From: Niebla homalea | Lineage: Eukaryota > Ascomycota > Lecanoromycetes > Lecanorales > Ramalinaceae | NCBI GenBank assembly: GCA_019925105.1 | Contig: JAHGAU010000015.1 | Coordinates: 62,001 to 126,000 of the forward strand | Reading direction: 5' to 3' | DNA length: 64,000 bases | Part shown: positions 11,822-23,299 of the stretch, piece after piece | Position numbering within the stretch: the stretch's first letter is position 1 | How the letters are laid out: each line of letters starts with the position of its first letter | Notes under the pieces: generated by a model | The model's input: the letters and a program-made list of their open reading frames with translations, nothing else | Database searches by the model: none | What the model was told of the DNA's origin: nothing | Program-made: the position numbers and the translations under genes

Positions 11822-13306
11822 TCAAGCTATGAAGCCATAACTTCCCAGCATATTCTGCAAGGCCCAAGGCTCGGTGTCGTCTCCGGCTTCGAGCATCTCG
11901 GCGACCCTACCAGCATTGCGTACAGAAAGTTCCCTCGACATGAAATGCAATTGCTCTATCGCCCACGTCCTGGTCGGCGATGCATGATCGACGTAAAAGC
12001 CAACAGAATAGAGTGGATAGATGAAGGTATAGCATTGCATTTGTCGGACTATCATGGAGTCGCCCCGCGCACGACCGCCCTTGCCTAGTGTTGTATAAGG
12101 AGGCAGTGCAGCACAAATGATCTGGGAAATCTGTTCAATTGTCTCGGTAGGACCGGCTGCATGCGATCGAAAAGGGGTGAGGTCAAGTTCACAATGCTTT
12201 TGGACCATATCATTGAAGATGATCCGCACCACGTAGAAGAGCACCATGCATTGGGCGATGAAGTGGTCGGGATAGGTGTCGTAGTGCGTTCCCAGAATCC
12301 TTTCCGACGGCTCTTCAATAATGTGCCTTTCTGGGTCCCACTCTGGAGGCATACGATCCATCAGAGCTTTAGCCTGCCGATCGAGACTGTTGGAACGTGA
12401 TGCAATCTCAATGCCAGGTAAATCGTTGTCGTGTACTGCCGCTCTCAAATTGCAGACTTCTACTAACAGACAAGACATTTGCCATCTCGGATCACCCGTG
12501 TCGATGAACTGGCTAATCGCAAGGCGCAGTTTCGCCAATTCTGGAGGGACACGTTTCGATGCACTCATGCAACTGACAAGGAAGTTGGAAGCTAGTTGAC
12601 TCGCCAGGGCGAAACTATCGGATCTTTGGAGCCCCGTCTTGTCCCGTAAACTCATGAGGGAGACACCTCCGGAAACATGACCCATCCATAAGGGTGCTGG
12701 GGTCGGATCGTGATTGGTGAATTTCTCGAACAGGTCCAGCAAGAACATTGCGAGGAGGGTTTGGTCAGAGATTCCATTTGGCTGTGATTGGATGGAATCC
12801 TTCAGCAGCGTTAGCGCTTTGGAGTATTTCTCCCGGGCAAGAAGTAGAGCGGGCGGGTAGTCGAACTGCCTGGCAATGAAAGCAAGGCTGACGGCATCTA
12901 CGACTGGGGCAAGATTATCTGGCATCACGCCCTGTTTAACGATCAAGCCAAAGACATTGTACGTCTTGGTGAAGTCGTTGACATAGAGATTGAACCAGAT
13001 ACTAGCAGCTCTATCGAGCAAAGGTATGTCAAGCGCTTGCGGGACATCCACTGTCGCTTTGACAAGGACATTGTTGTTAGTAGTCTGGTTTCGATTTCTA
13101 TTCCAGGCAGAAGTTTGCAAGGCTGTAGTGTCTCTGTATCCTGAGCAAGGAAGTCCTTTCCTCAGGCATTGGCTACAGGAGGGTTTTTTAAGATCGCACT
13201 GTGTCATAGTCAGCATCACAAGATGCTAATGATGTGGTCTACTTGCCCGAAGCTTTCGCCTTCTACAAGGGAAACAATCCTTGGAGGGTTTGCCGTGATA
13301 AACCAT
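11822..13306 (-). CDS. Zn2Cys6 fungal transcription factor (Fungal_trans_2-like); one-base disruption in exon 1
   Basis: Exon 1 (13246-13306) starts MVYHGKPSKDCFPC, the typical N terminus of this family. Exon 2 (11822-13198) continues CDLKKPSCSQCLRKGLPC, supplying the other four cysteines. The 47 bp intron 13199-13245 has a GCAAGT donor, a GCTGAC branch site and an ACACAG acceptor, so it is a GC-AG intron. Exon 1 is 61 nt and joins out of frame. Removing one A from the AAA run at about 13259-13263 would give CFPCRRRKLR and a perfect C-x2-C-x6-C-x6-C-x2-C-x6-C cluster. So either the allele carries an insertion or the base is an error. The rest (about 455 residues) is the all-helical regulatory domain. 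It probably acts in the nucleus; the adjacent hydrolase gene is a possible target by proximity only. Confidence 0.8.
13199..13245 (-). other. GC-AG intron in the Zn2Cys6 gene
   Basis: 47 bp, donor GG|GCAAGT, branch GCTGAC, acceptor ACACAG|TGC. GC donors are a rare but established fungal class and usually have this strong flanking consensus. Confidence 0.7.
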
Positions 13307-14010
13307 AGCACATTAATCATAAAGGCCTCGACCGTATGATCAATAATCATGCCCATCAACGAAAGAATGAAACTACCTAGTATCTGCGGTTGGACAGCCT
13401 CCTGGATCTGAAATATCTGGCTTTTTGCAACTCGATAGATCTGGAAAAGTCTTGGCAAGGAAAATCGACTTTTCCAGGAGGGGTTAGCGTGATTGATGAC
13501 ATCATTGCTCGACCTTTCGACAAGCGTTGCAGGAATAGTCGATTTCCTGTCGTTTCATTTTTTGTCATAATAACATCAACATGTTTTCCACTTACAGGCT
13601 ATAGACTTGTGAGGTGTAGGTCTCACAACCTTCAGCCAAGCTCCATGATCATCAACATGAACGTAGTCGCATGCCAATCAATGAATCCACCGAGGAGACA
13701 TGAGGCATATCAGGACTAATTATTTGACAAGGATCTCATCATCATTGCCGTTCTACGTCTACCTGACCCAATCCTAGACTCTCAATTCTGCGATATCAAA
13801 TACAGGAGACAGGCCGCCTTTGCCAACATTTGCCCCTCCTTACGGGGAGAGGACTGGATGCCCTTAGACTGAGAAGCTTTACCTTGATCATTGTTGGGGA
13901 ATGGAATTTACCTCTGACGGAGCTCTAACCTTTCGTTGGTGTCAGGAGTCGACGTTTGCGCACGGGGCTCATTTCCTCGCTCAGCAGGTTGTCTAATTAC
14001 GGCACGCACG
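13307..14010. other. Intergenic, no gene seen
   Basis: Lies between the start of the Zn2Cys6 gene and the end of the P1B-ATPase gene. Short frames only. Confidence 0.5.
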
Positions 14011-16878
14011 CTACAGATATCTTCTCCACTCTAGCTGGAAAGGAATTAAGATCACCGGTAGGACGCTGACCGCCTCTCCTAGACCAGCGTATTGTGGCGG
14101 CAGGTATGTGTTAACGAAAGCACCTGCCGCAAACAAGATCCCGAAGGCGTTGTACAGCGCTGCCCATGTGAAATTGAAGACGATTTGTTGATAAGACTTC
14201 TTGGATATCTCCATCAAAACCAGGAGACTTGATAGCTTCGATTGTGTGAGCACAATGTCTGCGGTATTCTGCGCAAAGTCGAGCCCGTTCTGCATATGTA
14301 CTCCAACGGTCGCTTGCGCGAGAGCTGCTGCGTCGTTCATGCCATCGCCACAGAAGATCACTGCTCCACGCTCCCTCATCTTGACCTCCTGGACGTACTC
14401 TTGCTTTTCTTTTGGGCTGCACCGAGCCCGCACGTTTGCTTTTGGAATGCCTAGCTCTTCACCAGCTCTTCGCACTGCTCCAACCTCATCACCACTGATC
14501 ATTGAGACAGATATACCACGTCCGATCAAGGCCGCCGTGACTGAATGAGCATCGTCTCTCAGAGATGCCTTGAGCCCGTAGATTGCCACCAAACTTTCGT
14601 TTCGCGTGACACATACAACAGTCAATTCGCTTTCCACTAGACGTCGAACCTGTCTGTCATTCTCAACACCCAGCCATCTCGCGCTTCCCAGTCGGATATT
14701 CTGACCATGAGAGCAGCCTTTCACCCCTTTTCCGTCGGTCACTTGCACATTTGAAAGCCTGTATCGTGGTGTCTGTTTGGCCTCGAGGTATCTCTTCAAA
14801 GAAACAGACACAGGATGGGAGGAAGCAAGTGCCAGAGACATTGCAAGGGCCGCCTCAGCCTCCCATGTCTGCTCATCCATATACTTCTCGCTGACTACGC
14901 CCAAGCTTCCGTCAGTCAACGTTCCCGTTTTATCAAACACCACGTGCGACACGTTCTTCGCCGCAATCAGAGCCTCGGGCGACCGCACCACGATCCCATG
15001 CTTTGCCCCAATACGACTTGCAATAATGAGCACCATTGGGACAGCGAGTCCAATTGCACAAGGACACGACACCACGAGTACCGAGATCGAGTAAGGCATT
15101 GCTTTGAGAATGGCCAAGCCGCTTGATAATCCCAACGCCCAGGTACCTACCGCGATCCAAACAATAAATGTGGTCATGGCGAGTGTTCCAATGACACCGA
15201 TGAACCAGGTCGCCACCTGATCAGCGAGTTGCTGGACCTTTGGCTTTGACTGCAACACTTCTTGGACCAAAGATGATATCTTGTCCAGAGTGTTTTCTCC
15301 CGGCAACCTAGTAACCTTGACAATTATGCTGGATCCGTGATTTCTTGACCCAGCAATAATATTTGAAGTAGGCGCCTTCCGGACCAAACGTGCTTCTCCG
15401 GAGATGAGCGACTCGTCAAACTCGGATGTGCCTGACGTGATAAGACCATCCGTTGCAGCTGCGCCATTTGCCCTGACAACGAAGTGATCGCCGTACTGGA
15501 GCAGTCTGGTGTCTATTTCCATCTCGTAAACCCCCATGCTCTTCAATTTCCTGATGCCACAACTTTCGCTCACCAGGGTAGTATTCTGTGGCTGCATCGA
15601 CGAAACCGATTGAGCATGGAGCGATCGATGACACGCAAAATCGCTCATCAACCTTCCCAGCATGATCAGTGTGATGAGCAAAGCGCTGGTCTCAAAGTTG
15701 AGTCGCGACCCGATTTTAGTACCCAGGGTTTGACATATGAACGTCACTACCGAGAATAGATAGGCTATGGTTGTGCTTAACACCACGAGGAGATCCATGT
15801 CGACCGATCGGGTGAGTAGCAAAGTGCGAACAACCCTAGGATAAAACGGCCCAACGACGACAGCCTGAATGATGGATGCGAATATCAAAGAGGCAACATC
15901 ATAGCCAACCCCGCGATTGGGAATCGGCGCCCACGCAAAAATCAATATTGGTACGGTCAGTAAGGCTGCGAATGCTGTCTTCCACGTCATTGCGTAAATA
16001 CTCTTTGGTGTTTCGATAGTCGACCTCCGATTCGCCAGATATACCTGAACCTTATTGCTCTTCTCCAGAGCATGGAGCATATCGCGGGCACCAATTGTAC
16101 GTGGGTCATACTTGATGCGCCAAAGCTTCTTGCGCAGATGCTGTATGTCTTTGACACCGATTGGCATGACTTCGTCTGCAAGGGAGCCTCCGTCTACCTC
16201 GATCTCGAGCTCCAGCCATCCATCTCCTATCAGCTCGCAAGCCCTCCCTGTCTTCTTCTGGAGCTTATCGAGAAGTCCTCGCAAAGGAGCCCGGCTGGCG
16301 TCGAAGTCGAAATCGGCTTGTAGGAGGACTGGGTTGAATCGCAGATGGTGAAGCTCGTGCATCGAATCTAGAGCTTTCGATATATTACCGGTACAGCCAG
16401 GGCAGTTCGAGCCCTTCAACTTGAGTGTCACATGCATCAGCGTCGTCGGTGCTGTCTTTTCGATATCCTCCGCTGATCCTCGTATGAGGTATCCAAATGT
16501 TCCCTGTGATAGACACGCTACTCCCTGAAGACTGGCTTGATCGAATCCTTGTATCGCCTGATTCATATGAGAGCTCAACGCCTCGCTCTGACATTCTCGA
16601 TCACACCCCCCTCCTTCGCAACGCAATGTTTGGTGTGGGCACTGGCCAAGCCCTCTTCTCGCTTGGTTCGCACCATGGTCCTCCTCGTTGACCTGCCATT
16701 GTCGATCGCATCCTCCATCACGACACAAGGGTGGGCTTGAGCCCTTACTGCTGAAAGCCTTTGCCATTGGCTTCGCGCTGTGGCTGACCCTATCACTTTG
16801 ACATGATCCATCACGTCCCTCACCACGGCAATGTGCGGGGCTTGGACTACGAAGATGCTGCTCCATTCCTATGTTCAC
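14011..16878 (-). CDS. Heavy-metal P1B-type ATPase (copper/cadmium exporter, Pca1/CrpA type)
   Basis: 955 residues, intronless. ATP-driven export of soft metal ions across the plasma or an internal membrane. Visible: a Cys-rich N terminus (1-125) with repeated C...GGCDR units, an HMA domain with metal-binding NCPGC (158-162), transmembrane helices from about 298 onward, the actuator motif as SGEA (493-496) instead of TGES, the CPC transport site (605-607) in VVSCPCAIGLAVP, phosphorylation site DKTGT (649-653), the HP dipeptide (688-689) of the nucleotide domain, and GDGMND (844-849). CPC predicts Cu(I)/Ag or Cd-type selectivity. The multi-Cys N terminus recalls Candida CRP1 and yeast Pca1, which confer metal resistance. 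All catalytic residues are present, so it should be active. An alternative start at Met5 is possible. Confidence 0.95.
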   Translation of the reverse strand: MNIGMEQHLRSPSPAHCRGEGRDGSCQSDRVSHSAKPMAKAFSSKGSSPPLCRDGGCDRQWQVNEEDHGANQARRGLGQCPHQTLRCEGGGCDRECQSEALSSHMNQAIQGFDQASLQGVACLSQGTFGYLIRGSAEDIEKTAPTTLMHVTLKLKGSNCPGCTGNISKALDSMHELHHLRFNPVLLQADFDFDASRAPLRGLLDKLQKKTGRACELIGDGWLELEIEVDGGSLADEVMPIGVKDIQHLRKKLWRIKYDPRTIGARDMLHALEKSNKVQVYLANRRSTIETPKSIYAMTWKTAFAALLTVPILIFAWAPIPNRGVGYDVASLIFASIIQAVVVGPFYPRVVRTLLLTRSVDMDLLVVLSTTIAYLFSVVTFICQTLGTKIGSRLNFETSALLITLIMLGRLMSDFACHRSLHAQSVSSMQPQNTTLVSESCGIRKLKSMGVYEMEIDTRLLQYGDHFVVRANGAAATDGLITSGTSEFDESLISGEARLVRKAPTSNIIAGSRNHGSSIIVKVTRLPGENTLDKISSLVQEVLQSKPKVQQLADQVATWFIGVIGTLAMTTFIVWIAVGTWALGLSSGLAILKAMPYSISVLVVSCPCAIGLAVPMVLIIASRIGAKHGIVVRSPEALIAAKNVSHVVFDKTGTLTDGSLGVVSEKYMDEQTWEAEAALAMSLALASSHPVSVSLKRYLEAKQTPRYRLSNVQVTDGKGVKGCSHGQNIRLGSARWLGVENDRQVRRLVESELTVVCVTRNESLVAIYGLKASLRDDAHSVTAALIGRGISVSMISGDEVGAVRRAGEELGIPKANVRARCSPKEKQEYVQEVKMRERGAVIFCGDGMNDAAALAQATVGVHMQNGLDFAQNTADIVLTQSKLSSLLVLMEISKKSYQQIVFNFTWAALYNAFGILFAAGAFVNTYLPPQYAGLGEAVSVLPVILIPFQLEWRRYL

Positions 16879-18466
16879 TGCCCTCAGTCGAACGTATACG
16901 TGATGCCAAAATCTTCAAAATTGTGGTTACATTGCAGTGAGCAATCTCTTCAGGCAATCTGGGTATGCGGCTATATCTTCCAACGCGAAGCGACGAAAAT
17001 GATCCAACCGTTCTGCTGGGGCTGGACCTGCGCGACCATCTCGCTGTGGGCATATCGGCTCATAGCAATGACGCACACGATAACGTAAAAAAGCTCATCA
17101 TAGCATTACCCCGGATCGACAGGAAGCACGGATGGGGTAAAAGGTCACAACAACGTGTCGGCACCGTGTCGGGTACCTGCTCGGATGCACGATGCCTTTT
17201 GCGGGGGCGCACAGACGGGGTCTTCTCGCGACGGCCGCAGATGCGAGAAGTGTAACCCAAGCAGATCTTGTAGCAAGGACCGTTTGCCTGCCCAACGCAT
17301 TTTGACGATGCCATTGATATCAAGCAAGGAGGACATGGCGTATGGAATATTGACGCATGTAAGTCTGGCCTGACAAGTGTTCAATTTGTCGAATCTTCGC
17401 CTTCATTTTTAACATCAATGATCAATACAATTAAGAGTTTTGACGGACATCGAGCTCGTCACATGCACGGGCTCATTACTCACACAGTGACTGCGTAGCT
17501 CTAATAAGACTCATCAGAAAAAAAAGACAGAAAAGGATAATCACTGGCTATTGGACTCAACACTTCGGTATCTAAGTGCCTCACAGTGCCCTTCTTAAGA
17601 ATGATCAGGTCTATGTGCGCCAAAGGCAACGATAAGCCGGAAACAATACCAGTTAGACTCAATAACAGGCAGGGAAAATGGTATTGAATGCAGTAGACTG
17701 GACCATGGGGCCCCTCCCCCCCTCCCCCCCTCCAGGACAAGCATGTGTTGTGATCTTTCAACTCAAGGCATGATGTCCGCAACTGCAATAACTAGCCTTA
17801 ATAGCTTAAAGGGATTCCAGCATATACTTACATCTACTCTGAGCGTTTGGCCGAGTCTCCTGTTCATAAGTCTCCAGCAGCTCCATGCTGCAGCAATCTT
17901 ATGTCCGCCAACTCCTAGGCAGGATATTAGAGTTTTCGAAGATGCAACGAAGGATCAATCCTGAAACAAGTCGTTGCCGAATCAATCATGCTACGATGCT
18001 CCACGATCTGCGGGCAAGTAAGGGGCACTTCCGCCACCAATGAATGATGGTAAGCCCCGGAACCACCCCGGAACCTGTCTTGGTCTTCCGATCACAGCAG
18101 TACATTTTCGGGAGGCTCTACGTACCCGTTGCTGTGCCTCTCAGTGCGTCTCGACTGAACGTTGGGCTTGAATGCTAGTTGCGCCGGCCACGCCCTAAAA
18201 AGCACCATGTATGCTGCATGCGCTACGGGGAGGACCCAAGAAAAATTGTGCACTCGCTAGCACTTACAGTAGATGATTGGTACTTCGGCTCGCCTTGAGC
18301 AAGAGGCGTGCCACCCCTTTAAATCCTACTCATCTGACAGGAAATCTCAAAAACACACGGGAATTGCATCTACAACTATGGCAGGGCACAAGATGCCCCA
18401 GGAGGCGAACAAAAATGTTTTGACTCAGTCTACGTTTGTGTTCGCACTTGGAGTCGAGGCAGAGTC
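16879..18466. other. No gene seen; contains a poly-C tract
   Basis: Upstream region of the P1B-ATPase. Overlapping small frames on both strands at 16965-17384 have no recognisable motif. 17709-17733 is a C-rich low-complexity tract broken by single T bases. Confidence 0.5.
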
Positions 18467-19976
18467 ATGACGATCAGGTGCCATGCTCCCGTTCCCTGGC
18501 TGGCATTGCGCTCAGCTGTGGAACAACCAGGTCCCATCACCAACATGACGTCCATGCGATTAGGTCCTGCCTTCAACCTCATCGCGCCAACGGCCAACAG
18601 TAGTTGCCAGGCCAGCTGTGTCCGTGCCGTTCGCTCGGTATTCTATGAATGGTGGTATCCAGTGTCCATTGCCGAGACAGTCACGGCAGAGACCATCTTT
18701 ACCCTGATCGACACACAGAAGAACACTACGAGCTTGTCGACCATGTCCAACTCGTCCTGGGATCCGTCCAAGCAATGCACCAATTCTAACCCCATCGCAG
18801 ACAAATCAGGGGCCTGGTATAGAAATGTGCCATCCGCCACACCTACCGACACAGAAAGGGGTAAAGCTCCAGCTCCAGACTTCGCGAACGGCTCTTAACT
18901 CACCTGTGAAGGTCCAGCAGCCAATTTGCGCGATGATGATGCTGGGAGTATGAGGGACCAAGGCGACCGCTCTGTGATTGCCATGCACAGCAGCCCCGAA
19001 CGCCGGTGTCAAGGCTCAGCCATCGTATACACCTTCCTCAAAGGCTGGCCAGTGGGCTGAGGGCGATTTCGCGAAGAAACCCATTGCGATCCCCCCAAAA
19101 ATGCTCCTGACAAGCGTTTCAGGGACAGCGCAACCTTCTGGTACAGCAGCCGCCAGTCAAAACGTCCAGGCTCTTCCAACGGACTCACAGTCCCCGGCCT
19201 TTGGTGGCGTCCCACTTGCGCTCAGCAGCGACTCTCCACCTCTACTTTCTAACCATGTGGCAAGCCCGCTCGTTTCTTTACCAGGTGGCCAACGCCGAGT
19301 CCTTTCACTGGGTGGTAGTCAAACCGCGGTTGCTATCCAAACCTCCAACCCACCTCAAAGTTCTGCGCTAGCCGTGAATCCGTAGTGGTTGTTTCGCAGG
19401 GCCAATATCTCATGGGGAATCGGACACTAGTGCCCAATCACGCAGTCACCGTGGCTCAAGGGCACCAGCAACGGCGGGATTGGGAGCAAGGTATGGTGGT
19501 AATTCATCACTGAAGGTCAATACAGGACACGCCAATGACCCGGCCACAAGACTTGCTCCTCCAGCACTCGTTGCGGGTAGTCAAAACCATGAGCCCAATG
19601 GTAAGGCGGGTTACATCCTCCAGTCTCTAGCCTCCACCACCAACACCACCGGGCAAATCATTGTTGGAGGCCAGACGCTCGCAACAGGCAGTGCCCTGAC
19701 GGTATCCGGGACTCCAGCCTCTTTGAGCCCGGCCAAGACCGAGGTAATTAGCGGAACGAGCGAGCAGACCGGATTGGGCCCGGTTATTATGGGTGGACTC
19801 GGTTCACGTGCGCCGCGTAGCTCTAGAGTAATTTCAATGGGAGCAGGACTGCAAGCGGTGGTAGTCCTGCACCCGTAGCGTCTTCGGGTGGCTCCAGTAG
19901 CGTCCGGAAAGGGATGCTTCTTCATGAGCTTGTCACGCTCGGTTTCGCTATACTTGGTACTGTTCACATGGTCTGA
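18467..19976 (+). pseudogene. Broken copy of a repeat-containing cell-surface glycoprotein gene (relative of 42088-44719)
   Basis: Four consecutive coding pieces in shifting frames resemble one protein: 18467-18898 (NSSCQASCVRAV, TVTAETIFTLIDTQKNTT), 18978-19385 (LVSLPGGQRRVLSLGG), 19480-19878 (TGQIIVGGQTLATGSALTV, TSEQTGLGPVIMGGLG) and a last frame from about 19836 to the stop at 19974-19976 that encodes a Ser/Gly linker and a hydrophobic tail (ELVTLGFAILGTVHMV). The (I/V)VGGQTL..GSA.TVSGTP unit and the GLGPxIMxGLG ending match the intact minus-strand gene at 42088. At least three frame changes and a stop at 18896 are not explained by splice sites, so it is non-functional. The tail suggests GPI-type anchoring in the ancestor. 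Confidence 0.7.
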
Positions 19977-20558
19977 TGGCCTGAAAAACGTACAACGATC
20001 GGACTGCGCGGCTCGGGATCCATCGTATCCTGCTACATCCTCAAGAGAGGATGGAAAGCAAGTGAACGATCAATGCCTGAGACCAAATACAATGTTCAGG
20101 ATCCTAGAATTGTGAGCAATATGGTGGAGGCGGCGAGGGTCTGGATTGAGGTCAGGGTGTCATCGTGAACCATAGACCGCATTTGACATTTGCGGAGGGG
20201 TCGGCGGAGCGGAGTGGGAGGGCGGGTATTGAGTATATGGGATGGGGCTCGTTGAGGCTATGTTGGCTCGGTGCTGACAGGTGACTAGACTATGGTTCTC
20301 AGTAATGGAGTGCACGGAGGTGAAAAAATTTTCCCCTTTTCCGCGAACCTCTTGGGTGGATGAATTGGTGCATTGTGTGTGCATGGGATGCAATGCTCAA
20401 AGACGCCTGCTTTCATGTGCTGCATACAAGATGTCATTCTGCTCTCTGCACCCATGGATATCCGACCAGTCTAGGAAGTCCTTACCTGAGCTGAAGCGCA
20501 TATCATATGCACTGCTTTGCCAATCACAAGCTCATTGCAAGTCAAGTTCGAGTTCTCT
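19977..20558. other. Intergenic, no gene seen
   Basis: Short shadow frames only, including the tail of the region opposite the next gene. Confidence 0.5.
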
Positions 20559-21607
20559 CTACCACATGCCACTGCCATGGCGGAGTATCTCGGCCGTGAA
20601 CCCCATCTCAACAGCCCGGAATGCATCTTCATCAACTCTATCTGTGCGCTCCAATTCACTTGGATAGTACCCCTGCTTGCTCAATACCCGAACAGTTGCC
20701 CTCTTGACGTTTCCCAGAGCGCGAAGATCTCCGAATGCATTTTCAAGCCACCCTTGCGCCAGCCCATGAGCAAAGTTATATCTGTGCGGTTCCCCTTGGA
20801 CCCCCTGGGATATGATCTGCCCAATGCCTGTGAAAATTGAAGGGGCCAAGTTCCGTGTCGTGTCAGAAACCTCGATGGTGATATCCTCAATCGATTGGAG
20901 TCTACTAAGCACGGCCTCCTGTCCACCAGTGAGATGCCAATCTCGAATGTCTTTGCCGTAGGAATCTACAAAGCCGGGATTCATGTATTGAGAGCCTAAG
21001 CTGGAGACGAACTCCATCTTCCTCAGCGACGATGCAACATTGCGACTGATCTTTGAGATGAACAAGTTAAAGGATGTCGAGTCGGCGACGGAGAAGGTGT
21101 TCGTTGAATAAAAGATCTTGATAGATTCCTCACGCAAGCGTTTGGAGACTGTGAGGACCGATAGCTGCTGCTCAAAAGCGTGGTTCCTAAATTTCAATTG
21201 AGGGAGGTAGTCCTTATATTCATTGGCTGTCATCACTATCGCCGACACGCTAGGCGACATCCCAGGTTTGGCGTAGCATTTGGCATGAGTGTCCACATAG
21301 CACTGAGACGATTCTGCGAATTTTGTAGCTGGTTGAACACAGCAAAATGAAAATCGTGGTATATAGTAGTCAACTCGTCCCTGATAGTCCGGTCAGCCAG
21401 GTACCTAGATCTGAATTCAGTACTGGGAATGCTCACACTTGGATCTGCCAGAGTGTAATATCCTTCTATGTAGTGTACATGCACCTTCTGCTCGCCAAGA
21501 ACACGGCACAAGATCATGTCACGAAGCTCGGGTGGCAACGACATTAATGAGGGTTTGGATTTTGTATCAGAAGAAGGGAGAGCCTGGGGCGAGCGTAAAG
21601 GAGGCAT
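20559..21607 (-). CDS. F-box-like paralogue 1 (short, two-exon type), unknown function
   Basis: Exon 1 21437-21607, intron 21303-21436 (donor GTGAGC, acceptor CTCAG, phase 0), exon 2 20559-21302; 304 residues. Residues 22-46 hold LMSLPPELRDMI..RVLGEQKVHVHY, an F-box-like helix pair. Exon 2 has the family's second signature VLTVSKRLREESIKIFYSTNTFSV and the third, FGDLRALGNVKRATVRV. Proteins with LPPE..R..I plus a later R..EA...(F/L)YS.N.F block belong to a large fungal group annotated as DUF7730/F-box-like; whether they recruit SCF ubiquitin ligase is not established. No signal peptide or membrane segment. It is the array's leftmost intact member. Confidence 0.8.
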
Positions 21608-22143
21608 TTGATCTGAATCTCCGATGCCCCAGTGTCGTCCAATCTTGAACTTGAAGATGATGAGAAATGGACATGAACATGGAAGAGAAGCAATGATTAA
21701 ATCTTAATTGAAGTAAACAATGAAGTCAGGTGACACAAATCGAAAGTGTCAACAGCCTCGTGACGTTGCCGTTTTACAACGCAGGCAATCTACGGCAGGT
21801 AGTATATAAAACCGCGGCAACGAAAAGGAACCGATCTCGGTACGATTTCGTCTCATTCCGGAGACTGCCCGAAGACTGAGACGTTTCAGATTCGGCTAAA
21901 GGACTGCTGTTGAGCCCGCTTTCATTTTCTTCCGTTCATTGCGTGAATTTTGTCGAATTGGAGTTCATAGAACCTACTCAAGCCTTGCAGCGGCAAGGAA
22001 TTAACAGGACGAAGGCCACGCGAACTTTGGTTCGGATTCTCCTCAGACGTCTCATAAGAAAAAGGGAGCCCCGCCTGGAACCATTCATGCTGTGCATGCA
22101 AAACATATTGATGGTCGCTGTTCTCCAAGTCTGAGAAAGTATA
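21608..22143. other. Intergenic; isolated TATA-like box
   Basis: TATATAAAAC on the plus strand near 21803 is a good TATA box by sequence, but no plus-strand gene follows. Otherwise nothing seen. Confidence 0.4.
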
Positions 22144-22431
22144 TCATTGTATGAAACAGCGAGTGCGAACTGGTTTATAGGTCACCCACTGCTTGCTCAA
22201 GTCTCTCAGGCTGGCTTCACTTACGCATGCAGCTCGAATCCCAGCGCTAGAAGTGTATTCCACTTCCTTGTGAAGGACTTTGAATTTCCGCTTGTCTAGT
22301 ACGTCTCGTGATACCATAGCGCAGATGTCGACGGGCATTGACATCGACGTCGTCTTTGGTGCGTACCGATGTCGACTCAGGAGATCCTGCCTGAAGTTGG
22401 CCAAGCAGTACGTACTAGAATAATTTGACAA
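22144..22431 (-). pseudogene. F-box-like paralogue 2: N-terminal fragment
   Basis: Encodes TTSMSMPVDICAMVSRDVL followed by DKRKFKVLHKEV, which lines up with AISMPVEVRSTILRYLLGDG of paralogue 3 and with SLPPEVRAMILRHLLGDRKV of paralogue 4. The second and third family signatures are missing downstream. It is a truncated or decayed copy. Confidence 0.5.
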
Positions 22432-23299
22432 TCTGGACGATATCCAACTTCCGTGGCCTCATAAAAGCCTGATCAGGTAGATCTCGTGTCCATTACCTTG
22501 TCTATGCCTGCTGGGTCGTCTAGTATCGTCCTCCCCTCCGCTGACCCTGGGCTTGATCTGTCGAGGTCTTTTCGGCAGATTACAAGTGGCGAACAATATT
22601 AATGAGTCGAGCTTTTGCAGAGTGACCCAAAAAAAAGGCATAGTAGCCACCAAGGTTCGAGGCAAATCCAGAGATTATTCCCGCCGCTCACTATGCCTTT
22701 GTTTGGCCCCTCCCAAGAGTGGGGACCAGTTGAGAGAAAACATTAGATCTCAGGAATAATCAAAGAACCTACAAAACATCACAACATCACCTAGTCCTGA
22801 ACTTAACATGAGCAGGGATGAGACTAATGTCAGTACGTGTATGGACAGTCTGGACTTCGAAATTAGAAGACCCTTGAGTGTAGGACCACTAATAATCATG
22901 AGGTTTTGGGAAGCACGCATCTTAAATATTCTTTTCCACCTGATGCGATCATGTCTAGAATATTTGCTATTGTGACTGTCTCTGTGAGCTTATTTTCCAT
23001 CACAGCTCCAGCCACCGTAGGTGAAACTTTTCCTGGTTTTTCGCTTCACTTGCAGCCCACCACATTTTACCATAGTCCGCGGCTGTCAATCAAGGCAAGA
23101 TCCCTCTCGTCCCTTCGTCCGAGCATTAAAAGCAGACTTCTCACTATCTCATCATCACCCTAGATGCGAGATCGGTGACGCTAGTGTCTAAACACTTAGC
23201 ATCCCCGTCTGGCGGCGCAACCAATATCTCTCTTGCAAAAGATCTCCAACACCGTGCCTTTTCAGCCTCATCTTCAATCTGCTGCTTTGTAGCGAGACC
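22432..23299. other. No gene seen
   Basis: Spacer between two decayed paralogues. A short plus-strand frame at 22906-23163 has a hydrophobic N terminus (IFAIVTVSVSLFSITAP) but stops quickly and has no splice partner I can defend. Confidence 0.4.

Noticed and set aside
21803..21812. TATA-like box TATATAAAAC on the plus strand
   Set aside because: No gene follows on that strand, so it is not called a promoter.
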